From positions 1-64,000 of the forward strand of contig OENT01000098.1 of NCBI GenBank assembly GCA_900239685.1: a stretch of DNA of 64,000 nucleotides, read 5' to 3'. This document shows, piece by piece, positions 38,552 through 50,969 of this stretch. The first letter of the stretch is position 1; each line of letters opens with the position of its first letter. The notes beneath the pieces are model-generated. The model ran no database searches and was not told where the DNA came from. It worked only from the letters and a program-made list of their open reading frames with translations. A program made the position numbers and the translations under genes. This stretch comes from Rotaria macrura. Its lineage: Eukaryota; Rotifera; Eurotatoria; Philodinida; Philodinidae.

Positions 38552-41500
38552 TTAATTCTTTTTATTTGATAATATTTTAGCAAATAAATCGTTTTCGTCT
38601 TTCGTGATCTAAAATAGGGAAGAGAAAAACATGAAACTCTATCTCAGCAAGACAAAAAAAAAGAAACAGATATGAATCCATTTACTCGATCTACACGATG
38701 TTTAAATATTCGGCCATCACCACGTACATAAAATGTTGAAAGACCATCAATACATCTTCAAGCAAAAGAAGAAAAAATAAGATTTTATTTTTTGGAATTT
38801 TAAATTCTTACTCGACATATTTACGAATATTTCCAGCTACATCTCTTGGTTTTCGCCAACCTTTAAAAATTCCAATGAACGATTTATTTGTTAGACCTGA
38901 GATACGCCAACGAACTTTAACACAATGTTCCTCTGCATCGATCGATGTATCAAGTAAATAAATATTTAAATTCATTAACATAGAATTTAATTTTAATCGA
39001 ATCCAAAACAATGATAATGCATAACTTCCAGCTCCTCTAAAATTAAACGTACTTCTATTTTGTCAAATAAAATTTTTGGATACATAAATAGGAATTATTT
39101 TAACGTATGTTATGAAACCTTTAGTTGTTTAATCTTGAAATAACTTCGTCATTAATAATTGTTATTATTCTTGGAAAGAATTGTTTCCTTTCCAAAAGAA
39201 AAAAAAAACATGAATCTGAATTTCTTTTACCTCACGTCGATGAGCAAATGTTTTCTCCTTCATGCATTCTTACAAATGACATGCTACCATCACTTGAGCG
39301 AATTGGATAGATTCATTCATGAATGTATAATTCGTCAAATTTCTACTTTCCATAAGACAATTACGAAGTAATAGTCGACTATCAAAATATTTAACTTATC
39401 GAATAACTAGCAACTGTGAGTATCTATTTAATATCTCAATCATTTGATAATTGATAGAATTCATAATAATATTAAATCTTAATTATAAACTCGTTTATCA
39501 TCTGTCAATATGATTAACTCAACATGCGGAATATTTGACATAGTCTATTATCAGAATATTCTCTAGTTGTTTTTAGTTCTTGTTTATTTTTTGCTTTTCA
39601 AAATAGTATTCCTTATGTTATAAATATTGTTTATTTATCTATGTGTCAAGCTTTTTTTGTCTATTTTGATACTTGGTAAAAATGGAGGCAACATATTTCT
39701 CACTTCTGTCATCTTAGCCATGGTTTTAGTCTTGCTATATAGATAAACTTAACATATTCTCATTGTGTCGATCTTACAAAGTTTATATCATTTGTACTTA
39801 ACGTATAGAAACAATGTGTAAATTTTCTTAGATTTGGTTTTAATATTCATATTAAAAATTCGACAAAAATATCGAATTCACCACATCCACAACCTCAATA
39901 ATGATTATGAAATATTTTACGTTCTAGTTAATTTTTTCATGCATATATTCATATGTAGTAGTGCTCAACCCTTTCACCGTTTCACGTTGTAATTTCCAAA
40001 ATATAATTGTTATTCATAATAAGAGAACTTTAGCAAGATTTTATAATAAATAACTTAAATTAACTAATTTCTTCAAATTCTATTATGCTTGCATAAATGC
40101 ACGCTGTTAATCAGCGCGTGAATGCATAACTAAAAAACTTGATTGCTTATTTTGCTAAACAAACATAATACAAATCTCATAAAATACCAACAGCTTTCTC
40201 CAACTGTTAATCTTCGCTGTCATTTATATACATATACCAATATCTACGATATTTGCAATAATAAGCACAATAGACATCTTACTGAGATCTTCCTATTCGA
40301 AGTATATATATATATATATAATATTAACAACTTGAAAGTAACAGATGGTGGAGAAGTTTCTGCATTTATGATATTTTCGATATACCATGACAGAAAAATC
40401 GCTATCAAGATCATAATTTTGTCAATCATGTATCTGCTAAGAACTTTGTTTTAAAAATATTTCTTTCGATAAGTTCTTACACAAAGAATGAATAGTATGA
40501 CGTACATTCCTAACTGAAAAGCTTGTTTGCATTTGACTGTCGAAATTTTAGGCATGTCATGTATGAGAATAAACAATATGATGGAGCCGTGCTCTACTGA
40601 TATCAAAATATATGAGTTAAGAAATCCAATGATAGTATAGGGCATACTTTTATTTTAAAATTTCATTGTCTCAAGGATTTGTTTATTCATATTTTTATCG
40701 ATTCAAATTTTATCTGCTCGAAAACCAGGCCAACTTTATCTACATGTGCAAATATAATGAGAAAATTTTTGCTATTTTCATTAATCGACACTCAATTAGT
40801 ACTTCATTAGAAAGAACAGTATAGTGAAAAGAAAAAGGAAATGAAAAAGTTAAGTGATGAATAAAGTTTCTTGAATTAATAGTCCCAATAAAAGCTTCAG
40901 ATCTAGCGAATAGATTGAATCGTATTTCTGTAAACAATAGAAAACTATTAATTAGGTTTTGCCGCCCTCTTTTGAGGATTCCTATTCTTCGCATCATATT
41001 TTTCCAACGAGATGAAATGTTGAATAGAAAGATTGTCATGATCCCCGTATCGAAATGTCTCTGTATCTCAAAGTCATGTTTTCTATGAAATAATATTTAA
41101 ACAAAAGAACAACAAACAGTGAAACTTAGGTACTAACTTGAAAAATATCATCTTCTTTCGTCCATCTACAGCCGAGCTCTATCGACAGACTACAAAATCC
41201 TATAGAAGATATGAAAGATAGCTCATGGTCTTTGTCTATGAAGATTTTGCTTTATATTCCCGAAGCAAACATAATAATTTAGAACTAGTAATTAATTTGA
41301 AATAGAATCTTATGGAAAAAAGAATCGGGTTTCAACGATGATCTATTTTCACATGCTTAGCATTGATCGAATGTGTCATTCAAGTTTGATTGTTGTAGTA
41401 GAAGATATGAAATGTCAATTAAACATGCATCACAAAATTCTGCTTACATTTAACTAATAAATCTAATAAACATCAGTCTATGAAATGATTTTAACAAATA

Positions 41501-42086
41501 TTGTTCACGCAAAAGAAAAAAGATGACAATGGTTGTTGATCGTCAATGTCATGTTTACTATAGGTTATTGATTTATTCCTTTCCTATTTTTTTTTCGAAG
41601 TATATTTGGCCTACTTAATTATTTTTGGTGGATCTTGATAATAATTTTCAAAAATCATATCAGCTGTATAGAGAACATATGGATGCATTCGTTTGCAAAA
41701 GTCTGGTAACTGAAAAGAAAAATTTTATATAGATACAAAAAAATTTGAAAGTTAGATAAATTATTTTTAATTACAATTTGTTTCAGTTGATGTTCAATAT
41801 AATGTAAATGTTCAACTGTTGGTTTCTCGTCTGGTTTACCAGGTGGAAATTGAAATGGTAGTTCATCATTTTGCGTAGACGTAGTCTGTTTTTCATCAAT
41901 ACGAGGTGCATTTAATATAATACTACGTTTATTATGATGATCGATTTTTCGTTGTATTGAAGTACATAAAACATTTTTATGAGTTAAATTAGATAAAAAT
42001 CTATTAGGATTTTGACGTAGGGTTATTATAGATAAATGACGAAGAAATGTATAAGATCTATTAGATGAAAAAAATACGATAGACAT
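38552..42086 (-). CDS. C6orf136-like DUF2358 protein, probably mitochondrial
   Basis: Exons 41775-42086, 41615-41709, 38812-39036, 38686-38755, 38552-38608; 759 nt, 252 aa, all phases compatible. The C-terminal half resembles the DUF2358 family: LPDFCKRMHPYVLYTADMIF, then HCVKVRWRISGL, then a segment reading CIDGLSTFYVRGDGRIFKHR. Human C6orf136 has similar VDG-x-STYYV and HRVD motifs. Function is unknown. The first about 45 residues are rich in Ser, Arg, Asn and Leu with no acidic residue, as in a mitochondrial targeting sequence (inference). An acceptor-like ATTCTTTTAG ends two nt before the ATG. The 2.6-kb intron 39037-41614 shows only AT-rich sequence with a TA run at 40303-40322. Confidence 0.8.
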
Positions 42087-42189
42087 ATCTAAAAGAATTT
42101 TTGTCTGGTTTTCTTTTAATATCTGATATATTTGTGAGCAAATAGCAAATATTAAGCTAGATTAATCGGCAAGTTATGATAAACTTTTC

Positions 42190-42208
42190 TGTGTGTGCGT
42201 GTGTGTGC
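42190..42208. repeat. (GT)n microsatellite
   Basis: Short imperfect GT repeat between the C6orf136-like start and the candidate AS3MT-like terminal exon. Confidence 0.8.
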
Positions 42209-42317
42209 ACTTATCATAGAGGCACTGAAGAAAATTAGCACACCGGCAAAAAAATTAATAGTTCTTTGAGTCTTTTTTTTTTCGTTTTATATATACATTT
42301 GTTTAGTATAATAGAAA

Positions 42318-42392
42318 TTAATCATTCGATGTAATTGTTGTTGTTGTTGTCCGAATGACTTCTTCCATTCGACCATTGTCATCACTTTGTAA
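42318..42392 (-). other. Candidate alternative terminal exon of the AS3MT-like gene
   Basis: Acceptor CTTATTATAG, then 24 codons (LQSDDNGRMEEVIRTTTTTI, TSND) and a stop. It starts in phase 0. The AS3MT-like last exon contains ACT|GTATGA just before its stop codon, also in phase 0, so splicing there would join VEVET to LQSDD. The intron would be 42393-45291, with no other exon recognised in it. It could instead belong to an unseen gene. Confidence 0.4.
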
Positions 42393-45288
42393 CTATAATA
42401 AGAGCAAACAAATAATTCATGTATATCTAGTTCATAGACTGATATTATTAACATCACACGAATCTCTCATTTAGTAGAAACAATGGAATTTGACAAGAAC
42501 ATGCGATCCCTTATGTCTTTTATGTAGTAGTTAAGAATAGTTCGAATCGATGTTTCGAACTATTTCATTGAAAATTAATGAAGATCTCAAACATGAAATA
42601 ATGAATAAGTCAATATCGATTTACAGATATTCTCTTACTACAGTTTCGGGAGATATTTATCAAACGACAATCTAATTGTTAAGAAAATTGAGCGAAGAAT
42701 TTTCGTCTTCATTAAAATGAAGTCTGTTAGGTATGGATGTGGATATTGGATGCGCACAAAGATCTATTATTCTCTTCATTGTAATATTGAAATAGTGAAT
42801 GAAAAAAATATTACAATTAATGAAGACAACAAATCAAAATGATTTTGATTTTATTGACCAGTACGTACAGCTTATTAATGAACAATATAGATTGTATCAT
42901 ATACGTATAAACTAGGATCATAATTCGAACGAACTATCTTGGCATCGACACTTTTCTAATTATCATGTTAAGGTTATGATTTTTACGGTAAACTCTGTAT
43001 TTCGTTTATATGACAGTACACACTTGCTCATTTTGTAATTATATAGTGGAACGCTTGATGTGTCATCTATTCTAAGGCGTTTATTCAAAGTTCAGTATTG
43101 TTCTTAGAATATATATCCATGCTTTAATTCTAATCGATGTTTCTATTCCATCGATCCAACCGAATTCGAACTCGACTAAATCATATATGTAGATTTGTTA
43201 TTTTAATTAAGACTTTCACTTCAATGTTTCTTCTACACTAAATAGTTACATCACTTTCATATTGAGCAGCATGCACCATATTTATTTATTCTATTCCTGA
43301 AATCAAAGCTGACATCAAAAGAAAGAACAGATCGAATGAGAATTCAATCAACATGACTAAATCCGAAGTAAAGAAAAACTATTCATTTTAAGTGTGTGCA
43401 AATTTAGAGGTGGACTGCACGCAAGTAGTTTTTGGAAACTCTGTTTTGGTTGATATCTTGTAGAACATGTAGTCTGCTCCGTCAAATGAATCTATGGATT
43501 GGTCAGTAACGCTTTGCACACAGATGAACTTGACTGAATGCATTAATATACGAAAGCACATTCTCATATTCGTACTTCTTTTTCAACAGAAATGGATTAT
43601 TAGTAAATTCGATATAGGATTCTTTAAATTAAAGAAATAACTCGATTTATCAATCATTCCTTAGTCACTTTTTGTGCATCAATCACTTCATGGGTTATAT
43701 TATTTGAGTTTATTTTCAAAATTGATTTGTTGCTTCTTTCAGTTTTTTAAAAATATTCTATTTACAACATTATGATTCACTTGTTATCGTGGATTATATC
43801 AATTTCTTAAATTTCAATCAATATCTATTTTTAATCTAATAACTATTTGACGACGTACATGGAGAGATTGTAAGGTGATAATAATACAGAACAATTATCA
43901 AAGTGAGCTATCCTTTCTGATAAAAGTTTCTTTCTTTATTTATGTCTTCAGATAAAATTATTAAGTCCTTGTGTTTTGCACGTCAAATAAAACTGCAAGT
44001 ATAAGAGAATTTTACGTGTTCTATTTCTCATGCACGTTAGTTATGAAAGTATACTAATATAAAAACATTTGCATCCTTTTTCTTAGATGTTCGACATCCA
44101 AAAATTCATGATATCTATGAAATTTAACTAACTTATTTACAGCGGGCAATTATTTTGATCATGCCTATGAAACTTTATTTAGGATCATCATATATATAGT
44201 CATAGATAAAATGCGCCGTCTTCATTATTCGAGTCTTGAAACCTATATTTTAATTTTATATTAAAAAAAACAGAAGTCTCTGTTCGCAACCCGTTGAATG
44301 TAAGCAACTGCTTCGTTCAATTAGTCTGAAGAAGCTAGAAATGAATACTGCTTCTGTATTCGGAAAGTGAAACCTACGTCTTGTTCATACAATCAAATAA
44401 GACAAAGTCGGCAGTTGTTTTAAGTTTTACATTACCGAAATTTTATTTTCCACGAGGCTTTCAATCGAGATTAATTCTATAAATACAATGGTGGCAGTAA
44501 ACAAGCCTTGAGTACAGCTGTAGACTCGATGCACATAATCGCTATAAGCTAACAGTAGGTGAGTGATGAAGTGACTATAATTAGCGTTTGCTTTGAATTT
44601 TTTCGTTTTTTTTCCTGTGTTTTTAAATAAAAAGTGGTATACAGGAAAGATTCGACTAGGTTCTTTAGCTTTCTTTCCAAAGGTAGCAAGTTCTCAAATG
44701 CAATCTCATTTATAATATTCAGCGTGCACTTAAATCAACTAGTTGCCACAGAAATAAATCATGACTTTTCAAAAAACAAGAACCAAACTTTCGAACTGAC
44801 ACCAATGAAATTTATTATCGTTGAAAATCGATTACTGTATTCAAAGTCGAAAAGAACGTAGAAACTCTGATGATTGTTTGTGAATTCTCTGTAGAAATCT
44901 AGTCATGTTGAGTTTTGAATAGAAAACGATACTTGCAAGTCAAATTTTGAAAATAAGACTTACCAATGAGCAGAGAATATCGAGAATACTGATATTAACA
45001 TCAATTAGCAATTCATGGAAATTGAAGACATTCTTTCTAGACTTCATGTTTTACACAATTATACTCTTGTTCAAATCGAGATCGGTTGATAGAAAACTTC
45101 GAAATGAATCTGAGAATACCGTAGTCATGTAATACGTTCTCTTGTCTTTTCTACAGACTTCTAGGTGATGAAAAACACGATTTATCATAGATTTGCTCTG
45201 ATGTTAGCAAAACTAAATTCTTCAATCTATTACGAAGCACTTTTGACGAATCACATGCATTATTTGAAAAAGAAACGAAGTAACATAA
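42393..45288. other. 2.9 kb without recognised gene (intergenic or terminal intron)
   Basis: AT-rich sequence with no motif-bearing open frame. If the exon at 42318 belongs to the AS3MT-like gene, this is its last intron; otherwise it is intergenic. Confidence 0.5.
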
Positions 45289-48216
45289 TCATACAGTTTC
45301 TACTTCAACTGTTTCAACAGTAGCCGTTTTAGTATCAGTGTCTTCAATTGGATCAAAATTAAAATTTTCTTTGTATCTTGAAAGGTTCAATGCCATAGCA
45401 ATTGATGGATCATCCACAACCAATAATTCGCCGAGCTGGAAAATTAAAATATTAGATTAAACAAAGATACATTATGCCGTTTTCTTTCGTACTTTAAATT
45501 GAGTTAAATGATCGAAGAAAAACTCATCTTCACAACTAGCTAATGGTGTCTCATATGTCACCTGATATGGTGTACGAAATTGCGCAGCATCATTATCATA
45601 GCATGATAATTTAAAACAGCGAAATATAGCTGTCACAAATTTGGCTTTGCCTTTAAAGAATGAAAGACAAGAATATGTTCATATCTGAAATGATTCTAGT
45701 CTCTTGTCTCTATACCGATAAGATTTTGAACTTCATCGTTTGTAACGGTTATTGGCTTAGCTGTAACTAAGCGTGGTTGTGTAAAACCTGCTTCAGTTGC
45801 ATATACAATTAAATCTTCCCATTGAAGAGCACCACTAATATATTCGCCTACGTATTGGAAAAACAAAAGCAAAACAAAAACATAGTAAATATTCTGTCAT
45901 AAAAAAATCCAAAAAGAAATTGAGTCTGACCGATTAATAATTCTTGATATTCTTCAGGTATTGGTCGATTAACATAAACATCCGAAAAATAAAATTCTCC
46001 GCCGGGCTACAAACAACGAATAGAGTGTAATGATACATTTATTTAATAAACATTTACGATTATTTACTTTGAGTATTTTACAAACACCTTCAATAATTGC
46101 CTTCTTATCTCGTTTGTAATTAATAACACTATTTGATCTGTGAATATTTTATGAATTTTTATGTGACTTTTACTTTAATTGATATACGCTTTCGCAACTT
46201 ACACAACAACATCAATTGAATTTTCCTTAATACGAGTGTTGTTCAATTGATCAATGTCGCCGTGAATAAATTCAATATTGGCTTTCTGGAGTTTGAACTT
46301 TTTTACATGATAATTAATGTGTCGTCCAGCAAAATCCAACTACAAGAAGATAAGAAACAAACTTGTAGTTATTTTATTTTCGCTTAAATCTAATGAAACT
46401 TCTTCTCACGATCAAAACTTGTGATGTACTGAATTTCTTGAGAAAATTTTCAGCAAAAACCACGAGCTCACGCAACCGTTAATTGTACATCTCAAAAGAA
46501 TTTCCTAGCTATGACCGTTTCTGGTCTATCGTAATCATGAATCTTCGTACTACGTAGTTGTCGAAGGATTGATTTCTATGAATTACAGCAGTTAGATCAA
46601 CTGAAAGCTAAATTGAACATTTTGGAATTTTCTCCAAACGATATAATCGAGATGAGTATTTATTCATGGCTGAAAAATTTTTACTATATACTTAATTGTG
46701 TAGGGTTCGTTTGAATCAAAGCGGATCTAGTCAGATGACCGTATAATCATGTCTTGTATTCAGTATTTTACAGAACAATACACACATATGAATGTTTTAG
46801 AAGCTTTTCGGAATATTTTTTCTTCTTTCATAATATAAGTGAGGATAAAAGACTTGATAGGAGAAGAATATGAAAAATAGTTAATCGAAATGTGATACAC
46901 ATACATAATCATATTCCATAGAATACCTATCGTTTTTCTTCGATAGAACTAATTAATAGTTTACATGTTTTCTTTCCTAGAAACATTGTGATTTGTTTCT
47001 TATGAATAAAACTTGATGATATCATTAAAACTCATATATAGTACAAATTCAATGATCTCGAGTACATTTTATAGACGTTCTATGGATAGTGAATAGTAAA
47101 AAGTGGATTCCATCGTTTGACCTAACAAATTCAACTTTTTGAAAGACCTATCGTGATAAAGTTAACAAAATTTATATTTTTCATTCAGCGTTGAAAACCT
47201 TACTAAAAAAGATGAGACTATCCTCACACAAAACAACCGAAATTTCTCTTATTCAAGTGTTCTTCCTAGAAAAACAACTCACCATAGTAATGTGAATTTG
47301 CATATTTATTAGCATTTACGGTAGTAAATACAACCAGCTCAATAATCTTACGAAACAACTATACACTATTCTGATGTGTATGCTCCATAATGCTATTCAG
47401 GTAAATAAAGATTGGAACTTCATACGGACTATAATGGTGGTGAAAGTAAAAGTAATCAAAAATAGTTGTTCTCAATATTACTACTCACCAAGGTAAGTAA
47501 AAAACATGAGTCATTGTTTCGTCTATTGAAATGATAATTTAAGATACGGATGTGCGCCACCTACTCCTAGACAAACACAATTACAGTACGTGGCATGAGA
47601 ATCAAGAGCTACTCTCAGAGAAGTAACCTATTTTCGGAAGAAATGATACACAGAATATAAACGAATTATCAAAATATTCAGTAGTATAGACTCAATCTTC
47701 GAATATACGCGATGACTGTCGGACTTCAACGCTAGATTAAATATGCTTCTGTGCTGTATAATATGCTGCCACTAAAAGTACAATTAATTTGATCTAAAAC
47801 GTTTTACTTGATCCTTTTCTGAATCAATACCAATCACATGTCCGTGTTCTCCGACAAGTTTCGATAAAATAAAAACATCTCGACCAACTCCACAGCCAAG
47901 GTCAATGACCGTACAACCATCTAGTTTAGGTGGAAATACAACGAAATTTGATTGATGTGACCTAATATTAGGAAGAAGAAAAAAATTCATTCTTCGTTTT
48001 CGGAAAAACAAAACTAGGCGATTAAACAAACTTTGCTATGATCTCTGGATGTATTTGATCGATGATAGCATTTAGAACACTTGATGTTCGTAAAAGATTT
48101 TTTTTAGCACGTGAAAAATGATCGATATCCGATTCATCTTCTTCCTCGACATTGTAATATTTCTCTGAACCCTCTTGTTCGTCCGTAGATGGTTTGGTTT
48201 CGGTTGATGTTGACAT
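45289..48216 (-). CDS. AS3MT-like methyltransferase lacking the arsenic-binding cysteines
   Basis: Exons 48032-48216, 47808-47961, 46203-46339, 46068-46137, 45931-46006, 45716-45847, 45493-45650, 45289-45435; 1059 nt, 352 aa (human AS3MT 375). SAM-binding motif I reads VIDLGCGVGRDVFILSKLVG (80-99), followed by GHVIGID; later motifs are NIEFIHGDID, PGGEFYFSDVY, and GFTQPRLVTAKPITVTN plus FVTAIFRCFK, all closely matching AS3MT. Human AS3MT uses Cys156 (SNCVINL) and Cys206 (GECLGGA); here these are SNSVINY (Ser162) and GEYISGA (Tyr210). The N-terminal Cys61 position aligns with Asn67, and the Cys32 region has no cysteine. The cysteine-rich tail is replaced by T/V/E-rich residues. The fold should bind SAM, but arsenite methylation by the known mechanism is not expected. 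The 1.5-kb intron 46340-47807 is empty. An AG lies 20 nt before the ATG. Confidence 0.87.
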
Positions 48217-50969
48217 AGTTTAACACAATTTATCTAAATTAAAAATTCATGGATAACTTGTCATCTTTCACATGGCACCCGATGGGATTTATCTATTGAA
48301 ACAGCGATATTTATCTGTAATCGTACACCAGAAAAATCTAGTATTTTCTCAAAAGAAACACAAAAGAACAAATTATTCTTCCATACATCTGTATACTATT
48401 TATACAAGCCATTTTTTTAATTATACAGCGACATCTATTAAGATAAACTAAATCTTTCTCTTAACTGATTTCAAAATAAAGTATAAAGAAGAAAAAAATA
48501 TATTTTGAAAAAGTTACTGATTTTTAGTACGCAAAATCTACAATTAGTACGCAAATAAATTTGTTGATTGGTTCATTGTTGTCAATTGTTTATTATTTTT
48601 TTCGATTCATCTTTTGTCAGTTGAATGAAATATATCATCGTCATACGTATGCACTTATACATTTATAATATGATTAATAAGTTTGCATTAAAACATCGAA
48701 GCAATTATTTTCAAAAAGAGAAAAAATAATAACAATTCATAAATGCTGCCTTGATGATGGCGTGTCATATATTTCTTTTCTTTCCTGTATTGTTCAAGTC
48801 AAAAAACATTGGCACTAAATAGTCGTAGCACACAGGTAAGAACAAACTTGTTTCTTCATTACAGGTTTTTTGTTTCTCATATGAGTGACAGAAATATTAG
48901 CGAACACGAGTTGTCAGATAGCTAGGTAATGTTTCGATTATATTTATAAGTGAAACTTTAGAAAATCGTGCTTTTTCTCTCATTTCTTACTACTCACTTT
49001 CTTATTGAAGCTAGCTTCACTTTTTTTCTATGCAAATTCAATGTTTCTCCGAAACAAGATTAAATCAAGGTAAATTATTTTGATTTGTTGATATCCCAAT
49101 GAGACACTTATCAGAACAAATATCTGTTATCTTTCCTGAAAGTTCTTAAACGTATGTAGTGTTTAAATCAATAGTAATTAGTGATTGTTGCTAGACTGAT
49201 AGATGCTCACCATCTGTATGATATTGACGTCTATCTTTGTGAATAGTTAGTTAAACATTTTTCAAATCATATCTTACACATGATCTTACACGTATAGGAA
49301 ACTAAAAACTTTCTAACTTTTTTATAATTATGAGGGTGAAATCTGTTCCCTTGTTTGCATTCGCAAATATCATTTTATGCGGTTCATATTGTGGAACGGT
49401 TTACGACATTAAAACGAATTTGATTCATTTGTGAAATTTTTATTTATTACATATAGAGACACAAAAGACGTTCTTTATTTTTCTCTAATAAATCTGTCAA
49501 AAAAATTGAATATCATGTTCTCTGTCGAGTTATTTATAATATGTGGCACAAAGATGTGTAAGCACCATTTTTAAATCCTTCATTCAAATGTAATCGTACT
49601 TCTTTTCTTTTTGCATATGCGGAAGTAAATAATAAGAAAGAAAAAGTGCAACACGTTTCTTACATTCTTAGTTATTAGTATTTTTGAAAGGAAAATTCAT
49701 CGTAGAAAAATAATAACTACCATGTCTTTCTCAACAGAAACAATATGTTGAGCAATACTAGTCACAGTTAGAAATGACTTATTATGAATATAAATATTAT
49801 TAGCATTGAACACTAAGAAAATGATTCGCACAATCCCTTTAAAAGAAATAGGAAAGAAAATATTTTATTTTACCCCGATGATGAATTCCCTTGTTCTATA
49901 ACAATATGGATGACATCATTTTTTTCTTATACATAATCAAGCCGTCCGTTGAGACTAACTAAGAATAGTTGACTGATTGAATTGATTAAATCAACATCAT
50001 GCCAAAACGCAGTTGAAAAAACTAATACTAACATTTCGCATAAAATAAATCTCTTGTACGGTTTTCTTTTTCTAGTTCTAGATTCGACTACGGCATCTTG
50101 CGTTACAACAACTATGCGATTTTCATATGATCGAATATTAATCGTTTAACGTTAAGAAAACGAACCATGAAATTTTTATACGATACACCTAAATGAGTCA
50201 GTGTCTTTATATGCGAAATGACATTTGCATTCATCATTCATGAGTATCTAATTAATTTGATTGATTAGTTTTTCAATGAATGTAAACGCATTACATTGAA
50301 ATCGAAATTCTAGACACAACAAGAATTATACTTAGACGAATTGAAAATTTTCGATCTCATGCAATTTTATAGACTACATATCTAGTAACATATGAATAAT
50401 AATAAATCATAGAAATATACATTGAGTATGCAGACGAAAATGCCGAATTCCTTTTATTCCGTATCTTTTCTAGCATAGTTCGTCATCGTTCGTGTACTTA
50501 ATCCTTCAAAAATGAAATGAAGAAGTAGGTCATTTATTATAATGAAAACGTTATTGATATAAGGTCGTAGAGCTTATATCAATAAAAAGCCCTGTACATA
50601 GGGAGTTGATGGTGGTGACGGGACGGAGGGGGGAGTGAGCGAATGATGGAAGGGTATAGTAATTAGTATCTCTATATTTCAATGTTGAAATCACGTTTCC
50701 TATTGCAGAGATCAGCAAGGTTCAAAAACACTGAATGCAGTGATTCATTTGTTTTTTTTTTAAGAAAACTTAATTTGGTGTAGAGATGAATCTAAATGAC
50801 AATTATCTGTTGTAAAAATTCCATTTGATTTGAATCATCTAATATTTTTTTCTAGTCTCGATTTTCGTTACATACTGAAAAATATTTGTATTCATTAATA
50901 TATGAAATAATGCATAAAAGATAAACGTTTCTCTTGCTTGATTATCATGTTAATAATTCTTTTTCAGAT
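48217..50969. other. Divergent intergenic region between AS3MT-like and Misato genes
   Basis: 2.75 kb between genes transcribed outward, so it should contain both promoters. No exon recognised. A G-rich island at 50601-50640 stands out from the AT-rich surroundings. The last part (to 50967) is probably the Misato 5' intron or trans-splice acceptor region. Confidence 0.6.
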
